NCBI GenBank assembly: GCA_937132085.1
Contig: CAKZNV010000019.1
Span: forward strand, 1 to 56,295
DNA length: 56,295 bases
DNA from: an uncultured Rubritalea sp.
Lineage (GTDB): Bacteria; Verrucomicrobiota; Verrucomicrobiia; Verrucomicrobiales; Akkermansiaceae
Reading direction: 5' to 3'
Numbering within the stretch: the stretch's first letter is position 1; each line of letters starts with the position of its first letter. Shown here one piece after another: positions 48,859-56,295 of the stretch. A model generated the notes under the pieces. That model made no database searches. It saw nothing but the letters and a program-made list of their open reading frames with translations, and was not told the origin of the DNA. A program made the translations under genes and the position numbers.

Positions 48859-50145
48859 ATGGCATCTGGATACACTTGGAAAAGCTCACAATACAGTGAA
48901 CGTAGTGGTCGGAGTAACTCTGACCACCTAGGGCGATGGATTGCTGTGGCTATTCTTCTCGCTATAGTGAGTCATTTGATCGTTCTAGTAGCGATGCAGA
49001 AGATGCCGATCATTTTTGGCGATAGTGATGGTGAGATCGCGATTACTACTGGACCAGTAGTGGTAAAAAACGTAAAGGATATTACCTATTTAGAAGAGGC
49101 TACACCTGACGAAATTGAGACTCCGCCTGAGACAGCCGATGCAATGCTAGAGGAGCTAGAGATGTTAGAGGAGGCTCCTGAGGATATGGAAATCGACTTT
49201 TCACCTACTGTAGATGAGCCTGAAATGAGTGTGGAAATGATCACACCTGCTCTTATGGGTGATGAACTTTCCTCTAGTGTTGATATGACAGAAGGGATTG
49301 AGATGACTCCTGACTTAGAAGATCTAGGCAGCACGGACGAATTTATGAAACCTGAGAAAGGTCAAATCGTCATCGATCCAGGCATTCAGAATGCAGATAA
49401 GTTTGATCCAGATAAGTTTAACACAGAGCTAGCAAAAGGGGCTGGCGGTGATGATATCAACGGAGCGCTAGAGGGATACACTCCGCTCGCTGAGATGACC
49501 CGTTTGTCACAAACTGATCTTGAAAATGCTAAAGGAATGATCGGATCTGACCTGCTCTATGATTTCGGTAAAGCAACGCTTCGTGACAGTGCTAAAAACA
49601 GCTTGATGAAGGTGGTTTTGATTATCGACAAGAACCCTGAGATGAAATGCTGGATCGAAGGGCATACGGATCTGATAGGAACTGATGAAGCTAATAATAA
49701 ACTTTCACTTGCAAGAGCGCAGGCTGTAAAAGACTGGCTTGTAAACTCTATAAAAATAGAACCTGATAGACTTTTTGTCAGAGGGATGGGAAAGACTCAG
49801 CCAGTTGTTTTAACAGGTGATAGAGATGCTCAAGCGATCAACCGTAGAGTAGAGATAAAGATGCGTAGGAATGAACCTCCTGCTATTGTTGGTAATCCTC
49901 CGGTAAGGCAACCGACAGTGATTAAGCCTAAGCGTAATCCGAACACGGGAGAAGGTATAGATGATTCAACTAAGCCTGTTAAACCAATATTGCCTTCTGA
50001 GACTCCTAAAGTAATACCTAAAGCAGTGCTGGTAGATGAGCCTCGTCAGCCAGAAGCAGGAAAGGCTGTGCCAGTAGATGAACCGACTCCACCGAATCCA
50101 CCTGTAGAGCCTAAGAAGGCTCCTAAAGCAGTCCCTGTCGAATAA
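48859..50145 (+). CDS. TM-anchored OmpA-domain protein with acidic and Pro-rich regions
   Basis: A 428-residue protein from ATG 48859 (MASGYTWKSSQYSER). One TM helix (WIAVAILLAIVSHLIVLVAM) is near residue 40. A strongly acidic region follows (PPETADAMLEELEMLEEAPE, DMEIDFSPTVDEPEMSVEMI). An OmpA-like peptidoglycan-binding domain spans about 230-340 (LLYDFGKATLRDSAKNSLMK, WIEGHTDLIGTDEANNKLSL, INRRVEIKMRRN). The C-terminus is Pro/Lys-rich with KAVPVDEP-type repeats. The layout resembles TonB-like or MotB/Pal proteins tethering an inner-membrane device to the wall. Its link to the secretion genes is by position only. Confidence 0.8.
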   Translation: MASGYTWKSSQYSERSGRSNSDHLGRWIAVAILLAIVSHLIVLVAMQKMPIIFGDSDGEIAITTGPVVVKNVKDITYLEEATPDEIETPPETADAMLEELEMLEEAPEDMEIDFSPTVDEPEMSVEMITPALMGDELSSSVDMTEGIEMTPDLEDLGSTDEFMKPEKGQIVIDPGIQNADKFDPDKFNTELAKGAGGDDINGALEGYTPLAEMTRLSQTDLENAKGMIGSDLLYDFGKATLRDSAKNSLMKVVLIIDKNPEMKCWIEGHTDLIGTDEANNKLSLARAQAVKDWLVNSIKIEPDRLFVRGMGKTQPVVLTGDRDAQAINRRVEIKMRRNEPPAIVGNPPVRQPTVIKPKRNPNTGEGIDDSTKPVKPILPSETPKVIPKAVLVDEPRQPEAGKAVPVDEPTPPNPPVEPKKAPKAVPVE

Positions 50146-50225
50146 TTTTCGGTTCGCTTGAGTAGTTATTTTTATTGGTTTGTTGGTTGTTCTAACACTT
50201 TTTAGTATCTACGTTTACTTTCCTT

Positions 50226-51017
50226 ATGCAGAAGCTTGATTTACCCAAAGAGATAAAAGGAATACTGTCGTTTGACTTTGATGGGACTTTGCTGGATCCG
50301 ACTACTAATCCACAGTTAGACCCGCTTTTTTTTGAGGTTATTGATGAACTTCGTGAGCAAGGTTGGATATGGGGGATCAATACTGGACGTTCACAAATGC
50401 AGACAGTTGCAGGCTTTAATGAAGGAGTGTTTCCTGTTCTGCCAGATTTCATGGTAGCAAGAGAACGAGAGCTGTATACGCCAGGTGACTATGGGCGCTG
50501 GAAGCCAATCACAGAATGGAACAAGCGATCGGAAAAAGATCATAAGAAGATGTTCAAGAAGTCAAAGCGCTTGCTGAAAGAGATTCGTAGCTATGTGGAA
50601 GAGTCAACAAATGCTCGTTGGGTCTCTGAGGAAGGTGATCCTGCTGGAGTCGTAGCGACTTCACATGAGGAAATGGATGAGATTATTGCCCATATTGACG
50701 AACGTAAATCAAAGGTTGAGATGATGGGCTATTTAAGAAACACGATTTACATGAGGTTTAGCCATAAAGACTACCACAAAGGCTCATCATTAGCGGAAAT
50801 CACGAGGCGCTGTGATCTGGATAGTAGCCAAGTGTTTGCGATCGGTGATGGGCATAATGATATCGACATGCTGCATAAGGATTACGCTGGAATGATAGCA
50901 TGCCCAGCCAACTCTTCCCAGGAAGTGAAGCAACATGTGGAGGGGCAAGGAGGTTATCTATGTAAGCAACCAGCCAGTCTTGGGGTGGTAGAAGCCTTAC
51001 GTCATTTTTTTGATTAG
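50226..51017 (+). CDS. HAD-superfamily phosphatase, Cof-type
   Basis: A 263-residue HAD hydrolase. Motif I is LSFDFDGTLLDP with nucleophile D17 and acid D19. Motif II is likely INTGRSQMQ, motif III a Lys in the region HKGSSLAEITRRCDL, and motif IV is AIGDGHNDIDML. A cap domain of the Cof (IIB) type lies between about 75 and 185. It acts on small phosphorylated substrates, such as sugar phosphates or nucleotides, but the exact substrate is unknown. It lies 80 bases past the OmpA-like gene. Confidence 0.85.
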   Translation: MQKLDLPKEIKGILSFDFDGTLLDPTTNPQLDPLFFEVIDELREQGWIWGINTGRSQMQTVAGFNEGVFPVLPDFMVARERELYTPGDYGRWKPITEWNKRSEKDHKKMFKKSKRLLKEIRSYVEESTNARWVSEEGDPAGVVATSHEEMDEIIAHIDERKSKVEMMGYLRNTIYMRFSHKDYHKGSSLAEITRRCDLDSSQVFAIGDGHNDIDMLHKDYAGMIACPANSSQEVKQHVEGQGGYLCKQPASLGVVEALRHFFD

Positions 51018-51087
51018 CACTTGCGCAAATCATAGTGAGGGCTACGCTTCTCTAGAGTAACCAAGCGTTGCTTAAAAATTTAAAATT

Positions 51088-51804
51088 ATGACTTTAAAAC
51101 AAATATTCGTATCTATGGTTGGTCTCATTTCTCTAGCGGGAATGGCATCGGCCGGTGAGCCTCCTAAAGTATTGAGCGACTACATCGATAAAGATGTCAT
51201 CGTGAAAGGTGAAGTAGTGAAGATGGACTTCCCTAAAGAGTTTTTTAAATTTAAGGAATTGCTAGAGAAAGCAGAAGCGAAGGACCCTAAATGGTTTCAG
51301 GAACACCTAGCTAAATCTGGTCCGGATAATCCTATTCCTGCTTATGATGCTAAGCTTGGTATGACACAGGCTGAGTATGATAATTACCTGAAGCTCTGGG
51401 AAAAGCGTGGCTATAAGCGTATCGAAGATGGTCAAGTAGAGCTTATGCTACAGGAGCAAGCTCCTGGTGAATGGGTAGTCAATGTGTCCGGAAAAGGTAT
51501 GCCAGTTTCTCTGATCAAATACGTAGAGAAAACGGATACTTTCAAATCGTTCAATGGAGAGATGAAGCGCATCGCTGATATCGACATGAAACCGACTAGT
51601 GTTTATAAAGAATGGAAAGGTCATGAATGGCGATACTTTAATGAAGGGCCATTGGTGAAGACGAAAGAGAATTTTGCGATTGGTCGCACAGGTGATAAGC
51701 GATATGGAATATTGATTTATTCTCTACAAGAGGTTTCGGTTCAGGGGCAGATTCTTGCGGATGACCTTCTTATGATTCGTTTTGTGCCTAATAAAGTAAA
51801 GTAA
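51088..51804 (+). CDS. Exported protein of unknown function
   Basis: A 238-residue protein with signal peptide (MTLKQIFVSMVGLISLAGMA). The mature part includes KVLSDYIDKDVIVKGEVVKM, a possible small beta-domain, then a helical segment (FFKFKELLEKAEAKDPKWFQ), and a second beta-rich half with RIEDGQVELMLQEQAPGEW and GRTGDKRYGILIYSLQE. No family recognised. It lies 4 bases upstream of the AsmA-like gene, so it is probably co-transcribed and may work with it in the periplasm. Confidence 0.6.
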   Translation: MTLKQIFVSMVGLISLAGMASAGEPPKVLSDYIDKDVIVKGEVVKMDFPKEFFKFKELLEKAEAKDPKWFQEHLAKSGPDNPIPAYDAKLGMTQAEYDNYLKLWEKRGYKRIEDGQVELMLQEQAPGEWVVNVSGKGMPVSLIKYVEKTDTFKSFNGEMKRIADIDMKPTSVYKEWKGHEWRYFNEGPLVKTKENFAIGRTGDKRYGILIYSLQEVSVQGQILADDLLMIRFVPNKVK

Positions 51805-51808
51805 ACTG

Positions 51809-53314
51809 ATGTCTGCTGAGAGTGCTTCTGAACACAATGAGAACCCTGTGGTTCCCAAAGATAGTGTTAAGAAAAAGAAGAAGCGTTCTTGGTTTAGATT
51901 GATAGGCTACTCTCTAGTAGTCATTATGGGGCTTTATGTCTGTTCACTATTTGTCCTCAATACTAGCTGGGCTAAGTCTAAATTCACCAGCAAGCTCAAT
52001 CAGAAGAGTGGACTTGACTGGAGATGCGGCAGGATCTTGTGGGTGCCATTTTCTGACATCACTCTGCATGATTTAAAGACTGACCTTGGTAGTGGTGGTG
52101 TCGAGGTGAAAACTATTTCTGTCGAACCTGATTGGACAGAGATGCTGAAGGGGGATGTAAGTCTCAGTGATATTGCTGTTGACGGTGTGAATCTTGACAT
52201 AGATGAGCTCTGGCTAGAGGAATACCTAAAAAAACAGAAAGCAGCTAACCCTATTATCAAGCAGCCTATTGTTCAGGAAGCGAAACCTAAACAAGTAATT
52301 CCTAATCAAAAAGAGGCGCCGGTTGTTGCAAAAAAACCGATTCAAGCGAAGCCTGTGACAGAGAAGAAGCCCTTACCTCCAAAACCACTAGAGGAAAAGG
52401 CAAAATGGATAAACGTGAAGAACATTAATTTCACCTTGAGAAGAGGGGACAAGATTCTAAAAGAAACAGAGAATGCTCAGCTATCTATTCCTTTTTCCGG
52501 CCCAGAAGCAGAAGGTTTTTTGAAGTTCACAATGAATGGTGGAGATGAGGGTGATCCCTTGGTTTTTCATAGTGTGCCTATTCAATGGAAGAAAGGGAAT
52601 CTTAGCATAGATCATGAAGTCGTAGATATCCTAGGTGTCAAATTTGATGTTAACGCCACTTTAGCAATCAAGCATCGATTTAAGATGTTCGTGATACGAG
52701 TTAATGTTCAGGATCAGTCACTCGATCTTCATTCTCCTTTCCCTAACCTAGATCTGCATCTACATGCTGATAAGCTAACAGCGCAATTCACTCTAGAAGG
52801 TAGTCTAACAAACCCTCAATCATGGTTAGGTCGAGGAAAGGCATTTGCTGAAAAAGTAAATGTGAAAGAAGATCAGAAAACTCATGCAAAGTTAGAATTT
52901 GACTACACGGGCGCTGTTTTTGACTATATGGCGGGAAACCTAGTCATTAGAAGAGCAGAGGCTTCTAGCGACGACTTGGTTATCTTCATGAATGGAGTGG
53001 TTCGTAAAGACCTCTATAGCTATGGAGTAGTGCGCTTTATTGCGGCTGATCATGTGTCACGTAAACTCAACAGGATCTATAATGGGTCGGGAGCAATCCA
53101 TCTCGATCATAATGTGTATTTTGTTCTAGGATCGTTAGACAATCCTGATCGACAATATTGTGATGTAAGATTTGATGGTAAGCTGACAGACTTACAAATT
53201 AAGCATAATAGAAGTGATCACTGGGAGAGTTTGAACAGATCACTCAAAGCCTTGAAAAAATTCAAGGATAAGGAGTTGGCTGAAGATGGCCTACTAAAGC
53301 CAGAAAATAACTAG
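51809..53314 (+). CDS. AsmA-like membrane-anchored protein
   Basis: A 501-residue protein with a basic N-terminus (KDSVKKKKKRSWFRLIGYSL), one TM helix at about 30-50, and a periplasmic beta-rich part. WRCGRILWVPFSDITLHDLK and DVSLSDIAVDGVNLDIDELW show the DUF748/AsmA-like pattern of repeated strands in which each layer describes a conserved derivative. A Pro/Lys-rich linker (about 150-200) interrupts. The end reads GAIHLDHNVYFVLGSLDNPD. Family knowledge: AsmA-like proteins are thought to help transport phospholipids across the envelope. It follows the exported protein by 4 bases. Confidence 0.6.
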   Translation: MSAESASEHNENPVVPKDSVKKKKKRSWFRLIGYSLVVIMGLYVCSLFVLNTSWAKSKFTSKLNQKSGLDWRCGRILWVPFSDITLHDLKTDLGSGGVEVKTISVEPDWTEMLKGDVSLSDIAVDGVNLDIDELWLEEYLKKQKAANPIIKQPIVQEAKPKQVIPNQKEAPVVAKKPIQAKPVTEKKPLPPKPLEEKAKWINVKNINFTLRRGDKILKETENAQLSIPFSGPEAEGFLKFTMNGGDEGDPLVFHSVPIQWKKGNLSIDHEVVDILGVKFDVNATLAIKHRFKMFVIRVNVQDQSLDLHSPFPNLDLHLHADKLTAQFTLEGSLTNPQSWLGRGKAFAEKVNVKEDQKTHAKLEFDYTGAVFDYMAGNLVIRRAEASSDDLVIFMNGVVRKDLYSYGVVRFIAADHVSRKLNRIYNGSGAIHLDHNVYFVLGSLDNPDRQYCDVRFDGKLTDLQIKHNRSDHWESLNRSLKALKKFKDKELAEDGLLKPENN

Positions 53315-53368
53315 CTGAGGTCAGTGAGTAGAAGCTTATAAGCTTGACGATAGTATCAGATAGCTAGA

Positions 53369-53962
53369 ATGGATACCACTATGGCAGAAGTCCCTTCAAC
53401 ATTCACTCTAGAGCTAGGCCAACCAGCTCCACAATTTAATCTTCCAGATGGCAATGGTAATCAGTATGGTCTTAACGAGATAAAGGGCCCTAAAGGGACG
53501 TTTGTTGCGTTCGTTTGCAATCACTGTCCATTTGTGGTGCATCTCGCTAAGCAACTAGCAGATGTAGCGAATGAATATAAAGAGCTGGGGATCAATACTG
53601 TGGCAATTAGCTCAAATGATGTGGCTAATTACCCTCAGGATTCACCAGAGAAAATGTTAGAGTTTGCTGCTGAATACGGCTGGGATTTCCCATACCTCTA
53701 CGATGAGACTCAGTTGGTGGCGCATGCTTATTCGGCAGCTTGCACACCAGATTTCTTCTTGTTTGATGCAGACGGTAATCTCTACTACGCAGGCCAATTC
53801 GATGATTCACGACCTAACAATAATAAAGAAATCAACGGGGAGGATCTAACGAATGCGATGAAGAATTTAATCGCAGGTAGGTCTCCAGAATCAAACTTTA
53901 AACCCGCAACTGGCTGTAATATCAAATGGAAAGCTGGCAACGAACCTAACTATTTCGCTTAG
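53369..53962 (+). CDS. Thioredoxin-fold redoxin with CNHC motif
   Basis: A 197-residue protein of the thioredoxin superfamily, AhpC/TSA-like. The start of the fold is GQPAPQFNLPDGNGNQYGLN. The active site is FVCNHCPFVVHLAKQL with C50 and C53 (CxxC). ACTPDFFLFDADGNLYYAGQ contains the cis-Pro region, and the end is CNIKWKAGNEPNYF, a characteristic tail. No signal peptide, so it is cytosolic. It is a peroxiredoxin-like or thiol oxidoreductase; its partner is unknown. A second in-frame ATG at 53381 is a possible start. Confidence 0.88.
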   Translation: MDTTMAEVPSTFTLELGQPAPQFNLPDGNGNQYGLNEIKGPKGTFVAFVCNHCPFVVHLAKQLADVANEYKELGINTVAISSNDVANYPQDSPEKMLEFAAEYGWDFPYLYDETQLVAHAYSAACTPDFFLFDADGNLYYAGQFDDSRPNNNKEINGEDLTNAMKNLIAGRSPESNFKPATGCNIKWKAGNEPNYFA

Positions 53963-54063
53963 TCAAATTTTATTTTGAGTCATGCTATGAATTTACATTT
54001 ACGGATTAAAATTCGTCAGCTAATCTCACCACTCATCAATCTATCACACACATATATACAAAT

Positions 54064-56202
54064 ATGAATTATCAAATATTAGCAGACACTAGTTTAAACG
54101 GTCTGGATTGGGGCATTATAGCCGCATTCTTTATCGTATCGCTCCTTATCGGGGTATGGGCATCGAGAACAGCAGGTAAGAGTTCAGCTGAATTCTTCCT
54201 AGGAGGCAGATCCATGCCTTGGTGGTTACTTGGTGTTTCCATGGTTGCGACAACGTTTTCCACTGATACGCCTAACCTCGTTGCAGACTTAGTCCGAAAT
54301 AAAGGAGTCGCTGGTAACTGGGGATGGTGGGGCTTCTTGCTCTCTGGCATGCTTACAGTGTTCGTGTTTGCTAAATTATGGAGACGTTCTGAGGTTCTTA
54401 CTGACGTCGAATTCTACGAATTACGTTTCAGCGGTAAGCCCGCAGCGTTTTTGAGAGGATTCCGTTCTCTCTATCTAGGTCTAGTATTCAACGTCCTCAT
54501 CATGGGTGCAGTGAGTTTGGCCGTAGTGAAATTTGGTGAAATTGTAATGGGTGTTCCTGGATGGCAGACCCTTTTAGTTGCTGGTTTAGTTACTTTGGCT
54601 TACTCCTCTCTAGGTGGACTTAAAGGTGTTATCTGGACTGACTTTGTGCAGTTCATTCTCGCTATGGTAGGTTCTGTTTGGGCTGTGATCTTTATTGTGA
54701 ATTTAGACTCAGTCGGCGGAATAGATACTATTCTTAACTCTGCACTCGTAGAAGGTAAGACGAGCATCTTCCCTGACTTCACGGATCCTAGTAGCTGGAT
54801 TCCTATGATTCTCGTTCCGCTTGCTATCCTATGGTGGGCGACTTACTACCCAGGTGCTGAGCCTGGTGGTGGTGGTTACATCGTTCAGCGTATGCTCTCT
54901 GCTAAAGATGAGAAGAACGCTGTTGGTGCAACATTCTTCTTCAACGTAGCTCACTATGCATTGAGACCTTGGCCGTGGATTATCATTGCTCTAGCTTCTA
55001 TGATCCTGGTGCCGATGAAGATTGATAGTGACTATTCTAAAGGTCACTTGAAACCGAATGTCAAGACAGTAGAGAAAATCAACAAAGAGCTAAAGTCAGA
55101 TGCTTATGCAGCCATGTTAGTGTCGTTCGACAAGGAACTAGCTAAACTGAATGAAGATAAGACTGAGAATGCAGATGCTATCGTGGATGCCGCTAGACTA
55201 AAGGAGATCGTGGTGAATAACCCAACATCTGAAGAAGTAAAAGCTCTCACATACATCTGGCAGGAAGCGTCAATTGATAGTTCTTCTAAGAATTATCTAG
55301 CTGCTGATAAGCAAGCTAACCCTATTAAAAAGGAAGCACTCGTCCACATGTATCTAGCGAATAATGTTTCTATGGATAAGCTCGGACAAGACTTGGGTTA
55401 CCCAACAATGATCAAACTACTTCCTAATGGATTGTTAGGATTGGTTGCCGCATCATTGATCGCTGCATTCATGTCCACGATGTCCACTCAGGTGAACCTT
55501 GGTGCATCTTATCTCGTGAACGATTTCTACGCTAGATTCATCAATCCTGAAGCAAGCGGTAAGCAACTGGTTCATATTGGACGTGTCGCTACTATCGTGA
55601 TGCTCATCATGGGCTCTGGTCTAGGATTAATCCTTAAGGATGCTGGTGAAGCATTCGGTTACCTCATCATGATCGGTGCGGGAACTGGTCCAGTTTATAT
55701 CTTACGTTGGTTCTGGTGGAGAGTGACTGCAATGTCTGAAATCGCTGCAATGGCTGGTGCTCTAGTATCATCAGCATTCATCAAGTGGGCACTACCATCA
55801 ATTATCGGAAAGCAGTATATTGAAGATCATTCATGGCAGATAATGCTCTACGGAGCACTAGCTACTACAGTATTCTGGTTGATCGTAACCATGGTGACTC
55901 GTCCTACTTCTAAAGAGGTTCTTAACAAGTTCTACAAGACAGTGCAGCCAGGTGGACCAGGTTGGGCAAAAGTCGTGAGAGAAGCGAAAGCAGACAATAT
56001 CGACATCGTAACAGAAGAAGGCTGGGATGTGCCAAAAGGCATACTCTGCACGCTGTTTAGTTCGGTAGCAGTTTATACAGCATTGTTTGCTACTGGTAAC
56101 ATTATCTACGGAGACATGAAATCAGCAGGTATCAACTTAGCGATCTGCCTAGTTGCCTTCATTCTGACCTTCAGTGTCTATAAGAAGATGAAAGTCAGAT
56201 AG
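54064..56202 (+). CDS. Sodium/solute symporter (SSS family) with large cytosolic insert
   Basis: A 712-residue transporter. TM segments follow the SSS plan: IIAAFFIVSLLIGVWASRT, GGRSMPWWLLGVSMVATTFS, LRGFRSLYLGLVFNVLIMGA, TLAYSSLGGLKGVIWTDFVQ (sodium-site helix region), and later KLLPNGLLGLVAASLIAAFM with MSTMSTQVNLGASYLVNDFY. An insert at about 318-445 is helical, charged and without hydrophobic segments (KTVEKINKELKSDAYAAMLV and on), breaking the usual helix order. SSS members of this size with inserts are uncommon. The substrate is unknown; sugar and carboxylate porters are both possible. Confidence 0.85.
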   Translation: MNYQILADTSLNGLDWGIIAAFFIVSLLIGVWASRTAGKSSAEFFLGGRSMPWWLLGVSMVATTFSTDTPNLVADLVRNKGVAGNWGWWGFLLSGMLTVFVFAKLWRRSEVLTDVEFYELRFSGKPAAFLRGFRSLYLGLVFNVLIMGAVSLAVVKFGEIVMGVPGWQTLLVAGLVTLAYSSLGGLKGVIWTDFVQFILAMVGSVWAVIFIVNLDSVGGIDTILNSALVEGKTSIFPDFTDPSSWIPMILVPLAILWWATYYPGAEPGGGGYIVQRMLSAKDEKNAVGATFFFNVAHYALRPWPWIIIALASMILVPMKIDSDYSKGHLKPNVKTVEKINKELKSDAYAAMLVSFDKELAKLNEDKTENADAIVDAARLKEIVVNNPTSEEVKALTYIWQEASIDSSSKNYLAADKQANPIKKEALVHMYLANNVSMDKLGQDLGYPTMIKLLPNGLLGLVAASLIAAFMSTMSTQVNLGASYLVNDFYARFINPEASGKQLVHIGRVATIVMLIMGSGLGLILKDAGEAFGYLIMIGAGTGPVYILRWFWWRVTAMSEIAAMAGALVSSAFIKWALPSIIGKQYIEDHSWQIMLYGALATTVFWLIVTMVTRPTSKEVLNKFYKTVQPGGPGWAKVVREAKADNIDIVTEEGWDVPKGILCTLFSSVAVYTALFATGNIIYGDMKSAGINLAICLVAFILTFSVYKKMKVR

Positions 56203-56238
56203 TTCATTGAAGAGTTATTAAGCTCTATATAATTCATC

Positions 56239-56273
56239 AGCCCTGAGGTTCCTTGTGAGCCTCAGGGCTTTTT
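56239..56273 (+). terminator. Rho-independent terminator after the symporter gene
   Basis: AGCCCTGAGG 56239-56248 pairs with CCTCAGGGCT 56260-56269, followed by a T run to 56273. It lies 36 bases past the stop at 56202. Confidence 0.9.
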
Positions 56274-56295
56274 CTTTGTCTCGAAACAGCTTGTT

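Overview
The window looks like chromosomal DNA from a member of the Verrucomicrobiota, probably Verrucomicrobiales (Rubritalea/Akkermansia-like). The evidence is indirect. It combines a sulfatase, a DUF1080 protein, a PEP-CTERM protein, PQQ-type beta-propellers, tandem FKBP isomerases, an ExbB/ExbD/ExbD cluster and a type II secretion/type IV pilus cassette. It has moderate GC, weak Shine-Dalgarno sites, frequent GTG/TTG starts, and gene borders full of degenerate repeats. No rRNA, tRNA, CRISPR array, prophage or intact insertion sequence was seen.

Layout. 1-3.9 kb: accessory edge with a sulfatase, a small membrane protein, a wrecked IS1595/ISXO2-type transposase and a PEP-CTERM protein, separated by repeats. 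3.9-9.1 kb: DEDDh exonuclease, exported protein, Nudix hydrolase, OmpH/Skp-like chaperone, sigma-54 and a DUF1080 protein. 9.2-13.4 kb: trpE-trpG, a probable circularly permuted ATP-grasp protein and an alpha/beta hydrolase. 13.8-21.1 kb: a tight five-gene minus-strand operon joining two exported PQQ-type propeller proteins, a membrane-anchored CQVPVF protein and a LolD/FtsX-type ABC transporter. 21.25-25.35 kb: MoaD-like, ThiF/MoeB-like, tandem ModA, ModB and ModC. 25.4-31 kb: pgsA, gnd, small membrane proteins, a second OmpH-like protein and two FKBPs. 31.1-34.7 kb: ExbB, two ExbD and a probable gene interrupted by four in-frame TGA codons. 35-43 kb: aspartokinase, aspS, fhs and a DUF455/ATP-grasp fusion. 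43.2-50.1 kb: two GspE/PilB ATPases, a GspF/PilC platform protein, a pseudopilin and an OmpA-like protein. 50.2-56.2 kb: HAD phosphatase, exported protein, AsmA-like protein, thioredoxin-fold protein and a sodium/solute symporter.

How the parts fit. Much of the window serves the cell envelope: periplasmic chaperones, energy transducers, secretion, and exported propeller proteins coupled to an ABC transporter. The rest is core metabolism (tryptophan, aspartate family, pentose phosphate, one-carbon, phospholipid) and molybdate or tungstate uptake with sulfur-carrier chemistry.

The most interesting points are a roughly 110-nt intergenic repeat family with three potential stems that show compensating changes (five copies, three in tandem), the propeller/ABC operon with a methyltransferase-like fold inside an exported protein, the DUF455/ATP-grasp fusion, and the four in-frame TGA codons. 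All functions are inferred by reading protein sequence; no database search was possible.
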